Part shown: piece after piece, positions 7,724-15,414 of the stretch
Layout of the letters: each line of letters opens with the position of its first letter
How positions within the stretch are numbered: the first letter of the stretch is position 1
Source: DATKPA01 sp051955985
GTDB taxonomy: Bacteria; Planctomycetota; Phycisphaerae; WQYP01
Direction: 5' to 3'
NCBI GenBank assembly: GCA_051955985.1
Contig: JBQCGD010000192.1
Location: forward strand, 9,482-73,481
DNA length: 64,000 nucleotides
Notes under the pieces: generated by a model
The model's input: the letters and a program-made list of their open reading frames with translations, nothing else
Databases searched by the model: none
Told to the model about the DNA's origin: nothing
Position numbers and translations under genes: made by a program

Positions 7724-9358
7724 TTGGGACCACGCACAGCGATCATACTTGCCGCGGGGCCGGGCCCTGCCGCCCTGTTGCCGTTGTTCGGGCACACGTC
7801 GCCGGCGATGCTGCCGTTGAACGGGCGGCCGACGATTCACTGGTCGCTGCATTATTTGATGCAGATGGGGATCAAGCGGGTGGTGCTGGGGGTGCGGGCG
7901 GATGATGAGCGGCTGCGGCGGTTTGTGACGCAGTCGTTCGCGTCGCTGCTGGATGTGTGCTTTATCACGCCGCGGGCGGATCGGGGGCCGGGGTTCACGT
8001 TGAGCGAGTGTTTTGACGCGGTACCGTCGGATGAGCCGGCGCTGGTGGTGCTGGCGGACACGCTGTTCCGGCTGGAGCGTCCGAACTTTGAGCGGAGCTT
8101 TGTGCTGACGCATCCGGTGGATGATGCGGCGCGGTGGTGCTTGAGCCGGGCGGATGGGCATGGGGTGGTGAGCGAGCTGCTGGACAAGCCAGCGACGAAT
8201 CCGGGGGATCTTCCGGCGTTGATCGGGGTTTACTATTTCAAGGACACACGGCCCGCACGGAAGGCGTTGAAGCAGCGTGCGGAGAGCGGGAACGGGGGGA
8301 TTCAGTTGTCGGTGGCGCTGGCGCCGTACGTGGCGGCGGGGGAACTGGTGGCGACGCGGGCGGACCAGTGGTCGGACTGCGGGAACCTGGACAAGCTGCA
8401 GGCGGCACGGCGGCGGATTCTGCAGGAGCGGGAATTCAATTCGCTGGAGATCGATGAACTGCGCGGGACGCTGACGAAGCGGAGCCGGGACGTTGCGAAG
8501 TTCATCAACGAGATCAATTACTACCGGCTGGTGCCGAACGATTTGAATATTTTCTTTCCCCGGCTGGTGAGTTTTTCGCTGCGGCCGGAGAACCTGCACA
8601 TCACGCTGGAGTACTACACGTACGCGACGCTGTCGGAACTGTGGGTGTTTGAGGAGGTGGAGGTGGCGGTGTGGCGGCGGGTGTTTGCGGGGCTGCACGC
8701 GATCATGGGATGCTTCTCGGCGTATTCGGCGCAGTTGTCGGAGAAGGATTGCCTGGAAGTGTACTGGACGAAGACGGTGGAGCGCGTGGAGAAGTTTGCG
8801 AAGGGGTCGGACGCGGATTCGGCGCTGGTGCGGGCGGAGAACGTGCGGGTGAACGGGAAGACGCTGCGGGGGTGGCCGAAGCTGGCAGGAGAGGTGGAGA
8901 AGAAAGCGCGCGAGTTGGCGGCGAATGCGGCGGGGCAGATCATCCATGGGGATTTGTGCTACGCGAACATTTTGTATGACCGGCTGACGAACCTGTTTAA
9001 GTTTATTGATCCGCGCGGGAGTTTCGGGGCGGCGGGGATTTATGGGGACCCGCGATATGACCTGGCGAAGCTGATGCATTCGGTGGATGGCGGGTATGAC
9101 TTCCTGATTCACGAGATGTTCAACATCAGCGGGAGCGGGAACACGGTGGAGCTGGAGCGGTTCTTCCCGCCGACGCGGGATGAAGCGATCGCGGCGTTGA
9201 ATGAGACGTTTTCGGATCGGTACGTCATGCGGGACGTGCGGTTCATTGAAGGGCTGCTGTTTTTGAGCATGTGTCCGCTGCACCGGGATCATCCGCGGCG
9301 TCAGCGGGCGATGTTCACGATCGGGCTGCAGATTTTGAACGAGGTGCTGGAATCGTGA
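7724..9358 (+). CDS. Nucleotidyltransferase-like / choline-kinase-like fusion protein
   Basis: The 544 residues contain two domains. Residues about 1-235 resemble sugar nucleotidyltransferases (AIILAAG start, VVLADT block). The usual glycine-rich R-containing loop and PKP(L/M) lysine motif are altered (AAGPGPAALLPL, SPAMLPLNG), so catalysis by this half is doubtful. Residues about 270-540 resemble the APH/choline-kinase fold with HGDLCYANILYD (catalytic Asp and Asn) and FIDPRG (metal Asp). It probably phosphorylates a small molecule or sugar used in the glycan. The start is TTG at 7724 with AAGGAG 10 bases upstream. The stop overlaps the next start (GTGA). Domain calls are good and the substrate unknown. 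Confidence 0.8.
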   Translation: MGPRTAIILAAGPGPAALLPLFGHTSPAMLPLNGRPTIHWSLHYLMQMGIKRVVLGVRADDERLRRFVTQSFASLLDVCFITPRADRGPGFTLSECFDAVPSDEPALVVLADTLFRLERPNFERSFVLTHPVDDAARWCLSRADGHGVVSELLDKPATNPGDLPALIGVYYFKDTRPARKALKQRAESGNGGIQLSVALAPYVAAGELVATRADQWSDCGNLDKLQAARRRILQEREFNSLEIDELRGTLTKRSRDVAKFINEINYYRLVPNDLNIFFPRLVSFSLRPENLHITLEYYTYATLSELWVFEEVEVAVWRRVFAGLHAIMGCFSAYSAQLSEKDCLEVYWTKTVERVEKFAKGSDADSALVRAENVRVNGKTLRGWPKLAGEVEKKARELAANAAGQIIHGDLCYANILYDRLTNLFKFIDPRGSFGAAGIYGDPRYDLAKLMHSVDGGYDFLIHEMFNISGSGNTVELERFFPPTRDEAIAALNETFSDRYVMRDVRFIEGLLFLSMCPLHRDHPRRQRAMFTIGLQILNEVLES

Positions 9359-9738
9359 GAATCGCCATCGACATCGACGGGACGATCTGCGAGTTGAAGA
9401 AATCGGGTCAGAGTTACTCGGACGTGGCGCCGTTGCCGGGGGCGGCGGAGAAGATCCAGGGGCTGAAGGCGGCAGGGCATTACATTATTCTGCTGACGGC
9501 GCGGCACATGAAGACGTGCGAGGGGAACGTGGGGCTGGTGGTGGCGCGGCAGGGGCCGACGCTGTTTGCGTGGCTGGAGAAGCACGGGATTCCGTACGAC
9601 GAGATCTGGTTCGGGAAGCCGCACGCGGATGTGTACATTGATGACAACGGGTTGCGGTTCACGTCGTGGGAGAGCATTGCGGGGGATGGGAGCAATCTGC
9701 CGATCAGCAAGGAGAAGCTGGCGGCGAAGCATGTGTGA
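9355..9738 (+). CDS. Small HAD-family phosphatase of surface-glycan type
   Basis: The 127-residue product starts RIAIDIDGTIC, the HAD DXDGT nucleophile motif, followed by LTARHM (motif II Thr) and the late motif YIDDNGLRF (acidic pair). The size matches the capless HAD proteins found in capsule loci. It probably dephosphorylates a sugar or polyol phosphate precursor. The GTG start overlaps the TGA of the preceding gene by 4 bases, so the two are translationally coupled. An upstream in-frame start at 9271 would add residues outside the fold. Placed between a kinase fusion and a nucleotidyltransferase, it fits a precursor activation pathway. Confidence 0.87.
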   Translation: MRIAIDIDGTICELKKSGQSYSDVAPLPGAAEKIQGLKAAGHYIILLTARHMKTCEGNVGLVVARQGPTLFAWLEKHGIPYDEIWFGKPHADVYIDDNGLRFTSWESIAGDGSNLPISKEKLAAKHV

Positions 9739-9765
9739 GAGGCTGTGACAGGCACGGAAGGGCGC

Positions 9766-10497
9766 ATGAACATAGTGATACCGATGGCGGGACTTGGCAG
9801 CCGGTTTCGATCGGCGGGGTACACGACACCGAAGCCGCTGATTCCGGTGCTGGGGAAGCCGATGTATGCGTGGGCGACGGATTCATTGCCGTTGAAGCAT
9901 GCAGGGCGGCTGATTTTCGTGCTGCTCAGGTCGCAGCCGGAGTTCCCGGAATTGAAAGCGGACATTCTTTCGCGCTATGAGAAGCATCATCCGGTGGTGC
10001 TGGATGTGCCGGCGCTGACGGCGGGGCAGGCGGTGACGGTGTTGACGGGGCGGTCGTTGATCGACAATGGCGAGGAATTGTTGATTCATAACGCGGACAC
10101 GGCTTTTGATATCGCACAGGACTGGGTGGCGGCGGCGCGGGACGCGCAGGTGGATGGGGCGCTGCTGGTGTTCGACTCGCAGGAGAAACGCTGGAGCTTT
10201 TCGCGGGAGGGGGCGGACGGGTGGGTGGTGGAGGTGCGCGAGAAGGTGGTGATTTCGAATCATGCGTCCACGGGGACGTATTATTTCCGGTGCGGGCGGC
10301 AGTATGTGGAGCTGGCGGATCGGATGATTGCGCGGCAATCGGTGGAGAAGGGGGAGTACTACGTGGGTCCGCTTTATAATGATCTGATTGCCGCGGGCGG
10401 CCGGGTGAAGAATTACACGATCGATCGGCTGTACTGTTTTGGGACGCCGGAGGATCTGGCGGCGACGCTTGCGGGGATAGGGAAGGATTCGGGTTGA
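9766..10497 (+). CDS. Sugar-phosphate nucleotidyltransferase
   Basis: The 243-residue product has a canonical nucleotidyltransferase N-terminus: MNIVIPMAGLGSRF (phosphate loop with Arg), TPKPLIPVLGKP (catalytic Lys), IHNADTAFD (metal Asp), then STGTYYFR. It activates a phosphorylated sugar or small molecule as an NDP derivative. ATG at 9766 with GGAAGGG just upstream is preferred to GTG at 9745 because it begins exactly at the family N-terminus. Unlike the N-terminal half of the fusion at 7724, all expected residues are present, so this is probably the working enzyme of the locus. The nucleotide and substrate are not predictable. Confidence 0.88.
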   Translation: MNIVIPMAGLGSRFRSAGYTTPKPLIPVLGKPMYAWATDSLPLKHAGRLIFVLLRSQPEFPELKADILSRYEKHHPVVLDVPALTAGQAVTVLTGRSLIDNGEELLIHNADTAFDIAQDWVAAARDAQVDGALLVFDSQEKRWSFSREGADGWVVEVREKVVISNHASTGTYYFRCGRQYVELADRMIARQSVEKGEYYVGPLYNDLIAAGGRVKNYTIDRLYCFGTPEDLAATLAGIGKDSG

Positions 10498-10536
10498 GCT
10501 GGGCGGGGTGTGTGCGTCTTACGGGAAGCAGCGCGT

Positions 10537-11151
10537 ATGGAAGATGGGCGGTTGACAGTTTCGCCGGAGAGAACGGGGGGTGCGGCTGGCGCGCCGGGAA
10601 TCGAGGGCGGCGTGGAGAAGCGGCTGGTGTCGTCGGCGACGCGGGGGATGAAGGTGAAGCGGTTGTTGTGGGCGGGGGTGGAGGGGACGTTGTTTCGGTG
10701 GTCGTTTCATACGATGAATGGGTGGCGGGCGTTTTTGCTGCGGATGTTTGGGGCGAAAGTCGGGGAGCGGTGCATTATTCGGCGGACGGTGCGGACGTAT
10801 TATCCGTGGAATGTGGCGATCGGGGATATGTGCATCCTGGGGGACAAGGCGGAGCTTTATAGTCTGGGGACGATCACGATTGGAGAGGGGGCGATGGTTT
10901 CGCAGGAGGCGTATTTGTGCGCGGGGACGCATGATTATGCGGACGTGACGTTGCCGCTGGTGACCCCCCCTATCGAGATTGGGGCGGAGGCGTGGATTTG
11001 TGCGCGGGCGTTTGTGGGGCCGGGGGTGAAAGTTGGGGAGGGGGCGGTGGTGGCGGCGTGCGGGGTGGCGGTGAAGGATGTGGAGGCGTGGATGATTGTG
11101 GGGGGCAATCCGGCGAAGGTGATCAAGCGGCGAGTGTTGAAGGATCGCTGA
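10537..11151 (+). CDS. Hexapeptide-repeat acetyltransferase, WcaF-like
   Basis: The 204-residue product has left-handed beta-helix hexapeptide repeats from about residue 80 (IGDMCILG, ITIGEGAMVS, IEIGAEAWIC, VKVGEGAVVA) and the AGTHDY loop with the likely catalytic His. It ends GGNPAKVIKRR, typical of the WcaF/maltose acetyltransferase group. The front part (MNGWRAFLLRMFGAKVG) matches colanic-acid WcaF proteins. It likely acetylates a sugar of the surface glycan. The start is uncertain: GTG at 10510, ATG at 10537 or ATG at 10648 are in frame. It converges on the GT4 gene with only 6 bases between stop codons. Confidence 0.85.
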   Translation: MEDGRLTVSPERTGGAAGAPGIEGGVEKRLVSSATRGMKVKRLLWAGVEGTLFRWSFHTMNGWRAFLLRMFGAKVGERCIIRRTVRTYYPWNVAIGDMCILGDKAELYSLGTITIGEGAMVSQEAYLCAGTHDYADVTLPLVTPPIEIGAEAWICARAFVGPGVKVGEGAVVAACGVAVKDVEAWMIVGGNPAKVIKRRVLKDR

Positions 11152-11157
11152 CGCGGG

Positions 11158-12441
11158 CTAATTGTTCGGGGCTCGGGGTTCGGGGTTCGGGGTTCGGGTG
11201 CTGCGGCGAGCGGTTTGGGTGAGGAGGAGGGATTCGAGCATTTCGGTGAGTTTTTCGGTGTTGACCTGCCGGCTGTAATTTTGGGTGAGGAGGGTGCGGG
11301 TGCGTTGTTCGAACGCCGGATCGGTTTGGTTTTTCTGAAGTTCGCGCAGGGCGGTGAGGAAGCCGCCGGTGTCGCCGATTTGCAGGACTTTGCCGGTGTT
11401 GGATTCGGTGAGGACGCAGGCGACTTCGGTGTCGGGGGGGCCGATATAGATGCTTGGGCGGCCGGCGGCGAGGATGCCGTAGAACTTGGAGGGGACGATG
11501 AGGCCGGAGGTGTTGGGGGCCTGGGTGATGAGGTGGACGTCGGCGGCAGAGAGGGTTTCGGGGAGTTTTTCGCGGGGCTGGTAGTCGAGGAGGAGGGCGT
11601 TGGGGAGGTGGTGGGCGTCGATGAATTTCTGGATTTCCTGCATGCGTTTTCCGCCACCGATGAAGACGAAGAGGATGGCTTTGTCCTGCGGGTCGGGGGA
11701 GGCGGCGAGTTGCTGCATGGCGGCGGTGATGGTGGAGATGTCGTGGCCGAGGCCGAGGTTGCCGGAGTACATGACGACGAATTTGTTGTGGAGATTGTGG
11801 TGGAGGCGGCAGGGGTTGGTGTCGCGCGGGGTGGGGGCGATTTCGTTGGGGTCGGCCCAGGGGGTGATGAGGGCGAGTTTTTTGGGGTCGATGTTTTTGG
11901 ATTCGATGACGCGTTGCATGCAGCGGCCGAGGACGATGACGCGGTCGGCGGAACGGAGCATTTTGCGGTGGAGGGCCTCGAAGATCCTGGCGGGGAGGGA
12001 GGATTTCTTCATGACGCCGAGGGCGATGGGGACATCGGGGTAGAGGTCCATTTCATACTGGACGTATTTGGAGCCGCGGATGGATTTGTTGAGCATGCCG
12101 ACGAGGCCGATGAAGGGGGGCGTGGTGAGGCAGACGACGACGTCCTGTTTGGGGAGGGTGAGGGCGCGGTAGAGGGCGAGGGCGTGGAAGAGGCCGAAGT
12201 CGATGAGGCGGGTGAGGATGCGGCCTTTTTTGAAGAGGTTGGCGCCGACGCGGTAGATTTTTGCGCCTTTGTAGGTGTCGCGTTTGGGGAGGTTGCCGCC
12301 TTGTTTGCCGTAGACGGAGCGGGAGGCGATGACGGTGACTTCGTGGCCGCGGGAGGTGAGAAGTTCGGTCCAGTCGGCGAGGTGCTGGGCGGTGGCGACG
12401 AGGTCGGGGTAGAAGGGCTGATTGATGATGAGGATGCGCAT
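11158..12441 (-). CDS. GT4 glycosyltransferase, WcaI-like
   Basis: The 427-residue GT-B protein begins MRILIINQPFYPDLVATAQ, a hallmark of WcaI-like colanic-acid glycosyltransferases. It has VVVCLTTPPFIG and YEMDLYPDVP in the N-terminal lobe, VMYSGNLGLGHD near residue 225, and the nucleotide-sugar block PSKFYGILAAGRPSIYIG near 320. It adds a sugar to the surface glycan in the cytoplasm. It converges with the acetyltransferase gene. The last dozen residues (TRTPNPEPRAPNN) are encoded by the CCCCGAAC short-period repeat at 11164-11199, so the repeat has extended or replaced the natural C-terminus. Confidence 0.88.
   Translation of the reverse strand: MRILIINQPFYPDLVATAQHLADWTELLTSRGHEVTVIASRSVYGKQGGNLPKRDTYKGAKIYRVGANLFKKGRILTRLIDFGLFHALALYRALTLPKQDVVVCLTTPPFIGLVGMLNKSIRGSKYVQYEMDLYPDVPIALGVMKKSSLPARIFEALHRKMLRSADRVIVLGRCMQRVIESKNIDPKKLALITPWADPNEIAPTPRDTNPCRLHHNLHNKFVVMYSGNLGLGHDISTITAAMQQLAASPDPQDKAILFVFIGGGKRMQEIQKFIDAHHLPNALLLDYQPREKLPETLSAADVHLITQAPNTSGLIVPSKFYGILAAGRPSIYIGPPDTEVACVLTESNTGKVLQIGDTGGFLTALRELQKNQTDPAFEQRTRTLLTQNYSRQVNTEKLTEMLESLLLTQTARRSTRTPNPEPRAPNN
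11164..11199. repeat. GGGTTCGG short-period repeat inside GT4 3' end
   Basis: Four or so copies of CGGGGTT in 36 bases, the same unit as at 501-530. Here it lies within the reading frame of the GT4 gene and supplies its final residues. Confidence 0.8.
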
Positions 12442-12498
12442 GGCTGGGGATGTTATCGGCTGGATCGGGGTGGGGCGAGAGGCGGGGTTATGGGTGGG

Positions 12499-12912
12499 TT
12501 AACTTTGAGGGGCTTCATTGTGGGGGGATGACGGTTTCTCGAAAGGGGGCCAGCAGAAGAGGCCGGTGTGGGCGGTGAGGGCTTCGACGGCGAGGGCAGG
12601 GTCGAAGAGTTTGCGGTCGATGATGGCGGACCAGAGTTGGTTGCCGCCGATGCCTTCGGTGGGGATGACGTAGCTTTCGGGGCGGAGAGTGGTGAAGAGG
12701 TAGATGGAATCGGATTCGAGGAGGTCGGCGGCTTCGAAGCAGACGCGGGTGATGGTGGACCACGGGATGTCGACGGCCCAGGGGTCGCGGCCGGGCGGGG
12801 TGACGCGGAGGTGGATGGCGGCGTCGTCGAAGGTGATGCGGTACCAGTCGATGGTGACGGAGGGGGTGCGGCGAGGGGTGAAGAGGGTGAGGAGTTTGGA
12901 GAGGAGGTTCAT
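12499..12912 (-). CDS. Conserved-looking protein of unknown function
   Basis: The 137-residue product begins MNLLSKLLTLFTPRR, with a short amphipathic start. It continues as a beta-rich domain (SVTIDWYRITFDDAAIHLRV, VDIPWSTITRVCFEAADL) that resembles a PH-like or small barrel fold, then LFCWPPFEKP. I do not recognise the family. There is no signal peptide or full membrane segment. The frame opens at 12987, but ATG at 12912 avoids a basic run with no domain. It stands alone between the GT4 gene and the SPFH group. Confidence 0.6.
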   Translation of the reverse strand: MNLLSKLLTLFTPRRTPSVTIDWYRITFDDAAIHLRVTPPGRDPWAVDIPWSTITRVCFEAADLLESDSIYLFTTLRPESYVIPTEGIGGNQLWSAIIDRKLFDPALAVEALTAHTGLFCWPPFEKPSSPHNEAPQS

Positions 12913-13180
12913 GGTTTGGCCGTTCAATGGGCTGGGGCGGCGTCGTTTGATTGTGCGGCTCTCCTCCGTGTCAGTGCGGCGAGCCAAACGAACTAATGCG
13001 CGATTTTACACTGATCCGAAGAACCTTCATTGCTGGGCAATTTGAATTCTGTTTCGCAGGCAATGAGCGGGCCGAGAGGAAAGCCATCCCAGGCAAAGTA
13101 AGGCCGCGAATATGAACGCACAACAAAAATAGCGTGAAGCGAAGTGGCGAAACGATCTGCCGGCGCGCGAATTCCTCCGT

Positions 13181-13753
13181 TTACTTCTGGGCGAGGGGGA
13201 TGGAGAGGTGGTCGGCGGGCTGGTTTTGGGCGAGACCTTTTTTGTGGAGGGTGTCGAAGGTTTGCTGGGCGACTTCGAGGGTGTAGCCGTGGGCGACGAG
13301 GTCGTGGAGGGAGATGTTGCCGCCGTTTTTTCGGGCGAGTTCGATGGTGGCGGCGATGGGGAGCTGGGTGTAGTCGGGGAACTGCCAGAGGTTTTTCTGG
13401 AGTTCTTCCCAGCGGGGTTCTGCGAGGCCGAGGCGTTGGAGGTGCTTGAGGGCGTGGAGGGCGAGGTCGGGTTTGATGTCGAGGGCGGTGGAGAGTTCGC
13501 CGAGGGTGATGAGGCCGTTGTTGTCCTTGGCGACCTGGAGGATTTCCCGGGTGGGGAGTTCCATGGAGAGGTAGTAGAAGAAGGCACCGAGGCCCATGAG
13601 GAAGAGCCAGAGGAAGGCGAATTCGCCTTTTTCGGCGGTGGGGATTTTGGTGGTGAAGTCGACGACGAGCATGAGAGCGCCGCCGAAGAAGAGGGAGGCG
13701 GCGGCGAAGGTGCGGCGCTTGATGCGCTTGGAGAATTGGGAGATGTTGATCAT
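13181..13753 (-). CDS. Membrane protein with winged-helix-like cytosolic domain
   Basis: The 190 residues contain two membrane segments (about 15-33 and 44-62). A soluble domain follows whose pattern (ITLGELSTALDIKPDLALHALKHLQRLGL, ISLHDLVAHGYTLEVAQQTFDTLHKKGL) looks like two helix-turn-helix or winged-helix units. It could be a membrane-tethered regulator or a protein-interaction module. It lies directly downstream of two SPFH genes on the same strand, 53 bases after the second, with a GAAAGACAC repeat in the gap. I do not recognise the family by name. The association with SPFH proteins is context only. Confidence 0.65.
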   Translation of the reverse strand: MINISQFSKRIKRRTFAAASLFFGGALMLVVDFTTKIPTAEKGEFAFLWLFLMGLGAFFYYLSMELPTREILQVAKDNNGLITLGELSTALDIKPDLALHALKHLQRLGLAEPRWEELQKNLWQFPDYTQLPIAATIELARKNGGNISLHDLVAHGYTLEVAQQTFDTLHKKGLAQNQPADHLSIPLAQK

Positions 13754-13771
13754 GCCGTTAAGACTATAAAT

Positions 13772-13801
13772 TAGCCACGAAAGACGCTAAAGACACGAAA
13801 G
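13772..13801. repeat. CCACGAAAGACAC short-period repeat, copy 1
   Basis: TAGCCACGAAAGACGCTAAAGACACGAAAG lies in the 53-base gap between the SPFH gene at 13806 and the winged-helix membrane protein gene. A near-identical element lies at 17123-17152 on the other side of the SPFH pair. Confidence 0.75.
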
Positions 13802-13805
13802 GGAT

Positions 13806-15359
13806 TTAGTGTTGGGGATCGGGCGCGGGGGACTGGGACAGGATCTTTTTGGCGGCGGTGTCCTGGAGGTTGTTCTGCATGTCGGTCCAGAGGGTGCCGG
13901 GGCCGGCGTAGTGGTATTCGATTTTCAGGTCGTCGGGGAGAGATTTGGCGAAGGTGGCGAGATTGAAGTTGTCGGCGCCGCCGTAGGCGTTGACGAGGAG
14001 CTGCATGAGTTCGGCCTGGGCGCGGGAGGTGGTTTCGAGGACGTCGGCGTCGGCTTTGCCGGCGATCTTGACGCCCTGGGCGTTGAGTTCGGCGACCTGG
14101 CGGTCGATGGCGGCGACTTTTCGGTCGGCGTCGGCTTTCATGGTGGCGGCGGTTTTGAGGCCTTCTTCCTTGGAGGCGGCGACGATGGCGGCGGTTTCGG
14201 AATCGAAGTCCTGGAGGGCGGTGGCGACTTTGCGCTTGGCGGCTTCGAGCTGGCCGGCGACGGTGTCGCGGTCCTGTTCGGTGGCGAGAGTGATGAGTTC
14301 TTCCTCGGCGAGCATTTTGGCCTGGATCGTTTCGACGATGGTGGGGTCGGGGTGGAACCCGCGGACGAGGGCCATGAGGAAGTGGATGCCTTTTTCCTTA
14401 CCGACTTTCTGGAGGTCGCGGGTGACGGTTTCCTGGAAGCGGTCGCGGGTGCTGCCGGCGATGAAGTCGGCGGTGGTCATGTCGGAGCCGGCGTTTTTGC
14501 AGATGGACATGATTTGCGGGTGAATGACCTTTTCCTGGAGCATGTCGAGTGTGCCGTAGTCGGCGACGAGGCGCGGCGCGTCGGCGGGGAAGACGCCCCA
14601 GACGACGGTGATGTCGAGGTACATTTGTTTACCGTCGGCGAGGGGGAAGGAGACGCCGGTGCCTTCCTTGGGGAGGAGCATTTTGCGGGGGTTGCCGTTG
14701 CGGTCGCGGACTTCTCCGGGCTGGTAATCGACGTGCATGTCGAAGACGTCGTAGCCGACGCCGACGATGGTGACCTTGATCTGCTCGGGATTGATGGCGT
14801 AATAGCCGGGCTGGAGGACGGTGGGGAGGATGCCTTTGTGGGGGCCTTCGGTGAGGGTTTGGACGCCGACGTAGCCGGGGGGGATGTAGGTCATGGGCTG
14901 GGTGTCGGTGAAGCCTTTGGCGGCGTAGTCGGGCTGGATGTAGTGGGTCTGGCCGAACTCGTTGAGGCGCCAGACGCCGGGGGTGAGGACCTGGAGCTGG
15001 GTGCCTTTTTCATCGGGGTTGGCGATGAAGCGGCCTTCGGGGAGGTCTTTGCCGATGTTGTTGCGGACGAGGGCGATGTGTCCGGGGGGGACTTCGAAGT
15101 CGGGGACGACCTTGGTGGAGTAGGCCCAGGGCATGAGGAAGTGGCGGCCGGGGCCGAGCATCTGTTCGATGACGCCCTGCTGTCCGGGGCCGGCGTAGGA
15201 GTCTTTGGGCGCCGGGGAGCCGGTGAGACGGATGAGTTCGCGGGATTCGTGCGGGGGGACCCAGGTGCGTTCGACGCCCCATTTCCAGAGGCCGAAGTAG
15301 GCGACGGAGAGGAGGATGAGGGCGATGATGATGACGTTGAGGATTAGTTTTTTGCCCAT
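13806..15359 (-). CDS. SPFH/band-7 (flotillin-like) membrane protein 1
   Basis: The 517-residue protein has one N-terminal membrane helix (about 7-27). A long extracytoplasmic or cytosolic region follows with repeated PPGHIALV- and PPGYVGVQ-type blocks, an SPFH domain (about 150-350) and an Ala/Glu/Lys-rich helix region (about 365-450) typical of flotillins. It ends in a disordered Pro-rich tail. SPFH proteins form large membrane-bound oligomers that organise proteases or lipids. It is larger than usual bacterial HflK/HflC and pairs with a paralogue upstream (15415). No NfeD or FtsH gene is next to it. The exact subfamily is not resolved. Confidence 0.8.
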   Translation of the reverse strand: MGKKLILNVIIIALILLSVAYFGLWKWGVERTWVPPHESRELIRLTGSPAPKDSYAGPGQQGVIEQMLGPGRHFLMPWAYSTKVVPDFEVPPGHIALVRNNIGKDLPEGRFIANPDEKGTQLQVLTPGVWRLNEFGQTHYIQPDYAAKGFTDTQPMTYIPPGYVGVQTLTEGPHKGILPTVLQPGYYAINPEQIKVTIVGVGYDVFDMHVDYQPGEVRDRNGNPRKMLLPKEGTGVSFPLADGKQMYLDITVVWGVFPADAPRLVADYGTLDMLQEKVIHPQIMSICKNAGSDMTTADFIAGSTRDRFQETVTRDLQKVGKEKGIHFLMALVRGFHPDPTIVETIQAKMLAEEELITLATEQDRDTVAGQLEAAKRKVATALQDFDSETAAIVAASKEEGLKTAATMKADADRKVAAIDRQVAELNAQGVKIAGKADADVLETTSRAQAELMQLLVNAYGGADNFNLATFAKSLPDDLKIEYHYAGPGTLWTDMQNNLQDTAAKKILSQSPAPDPQH

Positions 15360-15414
15360 GGCGAGTCCTTAGGGTCTGGGGAATGGGGTCTGGGGTATGT
15401 GGCCAGGCGCGTTG

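Noticed and set aside
6611..9292. Minus-strand open frame of 893 codons
   Set aside because: It is antisense to the GT2 and fusion genes. The product is an Arg/His/Pro-rich string caused by strong third-position bias.
11215..12531. + strand open frame over the GT4 gene
   Set aside because: Antisense shadow with Gly/Glu/Asp-rich composition. The minus frame has clear GT4 motifs.
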